Positions 45,263 to 48,477 of a stretch of DNA of 48,477 nt are shown in pieces. Under the pieces are notes generated by a model that saw nothing but the letters and a program-made list of their open reading frames with translations, was not told where the DNA came from and ran no database searches. Source of the stretch: Verrucomicrobiota bacterium (lineage in GTDB: Bacteria > Verrucomicrobiota > Verrucomicrobiia > Limisphaerales > UBA9464); the NCBI GenBank assembly GCA_947471985.1, contig CANIZL010000048.1:1-48477 (forward strand). The letters are read 5' to 3'. Position 1 is the first letter of the stretch, and each line of letters begins with the position of its first letter. A program made the position numbers and the translations under genes.

Positions 45263-47827
45263 TCATTCCTTGGTCAACGCTTCGTCGAGATTCAGGATCG
45301 TACTGCACAGGACGGTCCACGCCGCGTGATCGAGGGGATCCAGCCCCGGGTCCGGCGGCAGTTCTCCGACCGCCAACAACTGGCTGGCGGCCGCGGGGTG
45401 GGTGGCGAAGTGATTTCGGTGCCGTTCCCAGGCCCGCTGGCAGACGGCTTGTTCCTCCGGGGTGGGTGACCGCCCCAGCACCCGGAGGTAGGCCTGTTCC
45501 ACGCGTTCGCGGGTGTTGTGCGCCTCGCTCCGGAGAACCCACCCGGCCAAGGCCCGTGCGGCTTCCACGTACGCGGTGTCGTTCAACGTCAGCAGGGCGT
45601 GCAAAGGGACGTTGGTGCGGGGCGTCTTGACCGTGCAGGTCTGACGGCTGGCCACATCGAAAAACATCGTCGGGCCCACGATGCGTCGCCAGAACACGTA
45701 GAGACTGCGCCGATACAAGGCGGCTCCGTGATGTTGTTCGTAGCGTTTGGCCCCGAACGTCGCCTCCTCCCAGACCCCGGCGGGCTGGTAGGGTTTGACG
45801 GGGGCGCCACCCACTTGCTGAGTCAGGAGTCCGGCGGCGGCGAGGGTGACGTCGCGAATCATCCACGAAGGCATTCGGAAACGCGGCCCGCGGGCGAGCA
45901 GGCGGTTTTCCGGATCCTGTTCGGAGAGTTCCGGGGTGACGCGTGAGGATTGGCAATAGGCTTCGCTGGTGACCATTTGGCGGATCAGCTGCTTGACGTT
46001 CCAACCCGACGCCTGGAAATCGGTCGCCAGCCAGTCCAGCAAATCCAGATTTACCGGCTTCTCGCCCTGGACCCCGAAATCCTCCGCGGTCTTCACCAGC
46101 CCGACGCCGAAAATATTCTGCCAGAAACGATTCACCGTGACGCGGGCCGTCAGGGGGTTGGCGGGGGAAACCAGCCAGCGGGCCAGGTCCAGGCGATCCA
46201 CCGGGGCCGAGGCCTTGGGGGTGGACAAGGTGGCGGGGATGGCCGGGCTGACTTCCGCCATCGGCTTCAGGTAGTTGCCCCGGTTTAGAATCGCTGTGGG
46301 GCGCTTCTGCCCGGTGTCCTCCATCACCATGACCCGCGGAATACCGCGGCTGAGCGCGTCCCGTTCCTGGCGGATTTTACGGAGGAAGTCGAGCCGGGTG
46401 GCGTAGGCCGGATCGGTGTCCTTCCACTGGGCGACCAGCTTCTCCAGCCGGCCGGCGTCGCGGTCGCGCAGGGGAATTCGGAGGTGTTCCAGGATCTCCT
46501 TCGGCAGTGCAGTGGCCGCGGCCGCGGCCTCGAGCGGCTGGTCTTTGACCCGCGAGAATTTGACCGCTTCAAAATCTTCCGCGGCTTGGAGCACCACTTT
46601 CAGTTGGGCGTCCATGTCCCGGAGTCGCTCCGCCTGTTCCCGGGAGGGCACGCCGAGATTCGGTGGGGTTTGTGGATCGCCGCCGCTGCCATCGACCCGC
46701 GTCTGATTGAAGAACGCCAGCAGACCGTAGTAATCCCGCTGGGTGTAGGGATCGAATTTGTGGTCGTGACAGCGCGTGCAATTGAAGGTCGCGCCCAGCC
46801 AGACGGTGGCCACGGTTTCCGTTTGATCGAAAAGGTAATCGATGCGGTTCTCTTCTGCGATGCGTCCGCCTTCCCCGTTGATCATGTGATTCCGGAGGAA
46901 GCCCGTGGCCAATCGTTGCTCGTCCGTGGCCTGGGGCAGGCGATCCCCGGCGATCTGCCAGAGGGTGAATTGATCGAAGGGCAGGTTGCGATTAAAGGCG
47001 TCCACGACCCAGTCGCGCCAGGGCCACATGGTGCGTTCGCCGTCACCTTGGTAGCCGTTGGAATCGGCGTAACGGGCGGCTTCCAGCCAATCCCACGCCA
47101 TCCGTTCGCCGTACCGCGGTGAGGCAAGCAGGCGATCCACCAGGCGTTCGTAGGCGTCCGGGGCCGGGTCTTCGAGGAACACCCGAACCTCCGCGGGCGT
47201 GGGCGGCAGGCCGGTGAGGTCCAGCGTCACGCGGCGAATTAGCGTGGTGCGGGGCGCTTCTGCCGCCGGGTGAAGTCCCGCCTGAGCCAGGCGGGCTCGC
47301 ACGAAGGCATCGATGGGATGGCCCTGAGATTGAGCGTGGTTTGTGTGGGCCGGTCGTTGGGGCGCTTCCAGGGCCCAGTGGCGTCCCCAAGGTGCGCCGG
47401 CGTCGATCCATTGCCGGAGCAGCTCAACCTGTGCGGTCGTCAGCGCACGATTGGCCTTGGCGGGTGGCATGACCTCGTCGGGGTCCGGCGAGGTGAGGCG
47501 GCGCAGAAGTTGGCTGTCGGCGGATTTCCCGGGAACGATGGCGACGGCGCCGCTTTTTGCCGGCTGGGTGGCCCCTTCCCGGGTGTCGAGGCGCAGGCCG
47601 CCTTTGCGGGATTTTTCATCGGGGCCGTGGCACGCGAAGCAGTGGTCGGACAGCAGTGGCAAAATGTCGCGCGAAAAACGGATGCCGTCAGCGGCGTGGC
47701 TGCACGGCATTTCGGCGACGAGGGCCAGGAGTAACGCCGGGATTGTCCAGCCGACCGCCCGATGGGCGGCGCGAGGAGTGGAGGAAAGCTTCACGGGTGC
47801 GCGCAGACGTCGATTTCTAACCGCCAC
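45263..47827 (-). CDS. PSD1 and planctomycete cytochrome C domain protein (DUF1549/DUF1553)
   Basis: This 854-residue protein has a signal peptide-like segment (VGWTIPALLLALVAEMPCSHAADG). A planctomycete cytochrome C domain follows with FSRDILPLLSDHCFACHGPD (heme motif CFACH) and SRKGGLRLDTREGAT. DUF1549 (about 155-365) contains LIRRVTLDLTGLPPTP and YGERMAWDWLEAARYADSNGYQGD. DUF1553 (about 560-810) contains LARWLVSPANPLTARVTVNRFWQNIFG. There is no ATG near the N-terminus; GTG at 47827 was taken, and TTG at 47830 is equally open. It leads a two-gene operon with DUF1501, typical of PVC bacteria. Substrate is unknown. Confidence 0.92.
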   Translation of the reverse strand: MAVRNRRLRAPVKLSSTPRAAHRAVGWTIPALLLALVAEMPCSHAADGIRFSRDILPLLSDHCFACHGPDEKSRKGGLRLDTREGATQPAKSGAVAIVPGKSADSQLLRRLTSPDPDEVMPPAKANRALTTAQVELLRQWIDAGAPWGRHWALEAPQRPAHTNHAQSQGHPIDAFVRARLAQAGLHPAAEAPRTTLIRRVTLDLTGLPPTPAEVRVFLEDPAPDAYERLVDRLLASPRYGERMAWDWLEAARYADSNGYQGDGERTMWPWRDWVVDAFNRNLPFDQFTLWQIAGDRLPQATDEQRLATGFLRNHMINGEGGRIAEENRIDYLFDQTETVATVWLGATFNCTRCHDHKFDPYTQRDYYGLLAFFNQTRVDGSGGDPQTPPNLGVPSREQAERLRDMDAQLKVVLQAAEDFEAVKFSRVKDQPLEAAAAATALPKEILEHLRIPLRDRDAGRLEKLVAQWKDTDPAYATRLDFLRKIRQERDALSRGIPRVMVMEDTGQKRPTAILNRGNYLKPMAEVSPAIPATLSTPKASAPVDRLDLARWLVSPANPLTARVTVNRFWQNIFGVGLVKTAEDFGVQGEKPVNLDLLDWLATDFQASGWNVKQLIRQMVTSEAYCQSSRVTPELSEQDPENRLLARGPRFRMPSWMIRDVTLAAAGLLTQQVGGAPVKPYQPAGVWEEATFGAKRYEQHHGAALYRRSLYVFWRRIVGPTMFFDVASRQTCTVKTPRTNVPLHALLTLNDTAYVEAARALAGWVLRSEAHNTRERVEQAYLRVLGRSPTPEEQAVCQRAWERHRNHFATHPAAASQLLAVGELPPDPGLDPLDHAAWTVLCSTILNLDEALTKE

Positions 47828-48477
47828 CAAAGGGCGGGGCGGACTGCGGAGAGTGGATCATGGCTGGCACGTTCCGTTGGACGTCAAAGGTGTCAAGCGG
47901 CTTCGAACGGAGGCTATAAAAGTGCCGGGGCCAGTTGCGCTGGTGTGGAGCGGACCAACGCGTGATCGTGCGTGGGATGGGTTCGCTTTGGGCGCGGGCC
48001 GCGCTCCGGCTAACAGAAAAATGGCGCCATGGCCCGCCACGAAAAACCGGTACCAACCTCCCAATTCGCCCGGCGTAGCGATCGTGCCACGTTCGCTATC
48101 TTCGCCGGATAGGGAGCCAGCCTCAATATCTTGCGGGGGCATCACCGCTGGTGATGCAACAGGCGGCGGAGTGAACTTTGGGCGGAGGAATTGGACCGGG
48201 ATGCCTGTTTTGGCCGGTTCTCAGCTTACTTTTGATCTTCGTGAGGCCTCGGGCGGCACGACTACGCCGGAGATCGGCAAAATTCTCCCCTTCCGGCGCA
48301 GGGATTTCGCCGGTTCGGCTTGTGGAGGGATCGGTTCTTTGAGCCGTCAGCCGATGGCGTCGACGCGCAGGTCGCGTAGGACGCTGATTCCGGGGAGTGG
48401 GACGCCCCGGATGGGGCGGGCCCCATCCTTCCGCTTCGGACTGAAGCGGTCCCGAAACCGCATGAACTGCTGATCCA
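47828..48477. other. Non-coding terminal region with hairpins
   Basis: No convincing gene is seen in this ~650-base stretch. The plus-strand reading frame that stays open here has no family motif and no plausible start. GCATCACC-GCT-GGTGATGC (48139-48157) is a perfect hairpin. On the plus strand TGTCAA and TATAAA are 18 bases apart (47891-47920), a possible promoter, with no recognised product downstream inside the window. Confidence 0.5.
48409..48449. repeat. Two adjacent perfect hairpins
   Basis: GGATGGGG-CGGG-CCCCATCC (48409-48428) and CCGCTTC-GGACT-GAAGCGG (48431-48449) are adjacent perfect stems. They resemble in style the hairpin modules at 96-341 and 2704-2947 but do not share their sequence. 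There is no T-run after them, so a terminator is not supported. Confidence 0.55.

Noticed and set aside
47343-48473. Plus-strand gene at the right end
   Set aside because: More than a third overlaps the PSD1 gene antisense. No domain, signal peptide or ribosome binding site was seen.

Overview
The window is GC-rich, densely coding chromosomal DNA from a member of the PVC superphylum, most likely Verrucomicrobiota. That assignment is an inference from gene content. Two very large PVC-type heme-binding CxxCH proteins, a PSD1/DUF1549-DUF1553 planctomycete-cytochrome protein paired with a DUF1501 protein, a DUF1552 protein, an arylsulfatase and a tricorn-like protease form a set typical of Verrucomicrobia and Planctomycetes. 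No rRNA, tRNA, phage, insertion sequence or CRISPR array was recognised.

Region 1 (1-5.5 kb) is the unusual part. An FGE/SUMF1-fold secreted protein is divergent from a four-gene cassette: a PqqD-like protein, a lasso-B2-like transglutaminase-fold protease, an HPr-kinase-related kinase and an NTP_transf_5-type nucleotidyltransferase. These are the accessory parts of a peptide-modification (RiPP-like) locus, but no asparagine-synthetase-type cyclase, exporter or precursor peptide is visible. The non-coding spaces around these genes are filled with modular hairpin repeats. They include a 9-bp tandem array at the window edge, an inverted pair of about 245 bp that brackets the FGE, pqqD and B2 genes, and two direct copies of a ~100-bp element with inverted ends. 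One short repeat module supplies the stop codon of the B2 gene.

Region 2 (5.6-18 kb) encodes exported or periplasmic proteins. Two giant multidomain cytochrome c proteins come first, one of which carries an N-terminal polysaccharide-deacetylase-like domain and three FG-GAP-like repeats. A GDSL-type hydrolase and a two-domain M16 zinc peptidase follow. Region 3 (18.2-29.7 kb) starts with radC on the plus strand. A long minus-strand run then holds a tricorn-like protease, an ABC-2-type permease without an ATPase partner, queA, an ABC-F ATPase of the Uup type, thiD and a DUF1552 protein.

Region 4 (29.9-34 kb) is a tightly overlapped operon for a type II secretion/pilus-like apparatus, in the order F, H, I, J and K-like. 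A convergent LamG-like lipoprotein follows. Region 5 (35.1-38.2 kb) carries aroQ, accB, accC and a PNPOx-like flavoprotein. Dehydroquinate dehydratase is separated by a good intrinsic terminator from the two acetyl-CoA carboxylase subunits for fatty-acid synthesis. Region 6 (38.3-47.8 kb) holds a 1205-residue hybrid histidine kinase (GAF-like, three PAS, HisKA, HATPase, two REC, HPt), a secreted sulfatase, and the convergent two-gene PSD1/DUF1501 operon. The last ~650 bp have no convincing gene but contain three strong hairpins.

All coordinates and motifs were read by eye from the sequence. Family names rest on recognised motifs, not on a database search.
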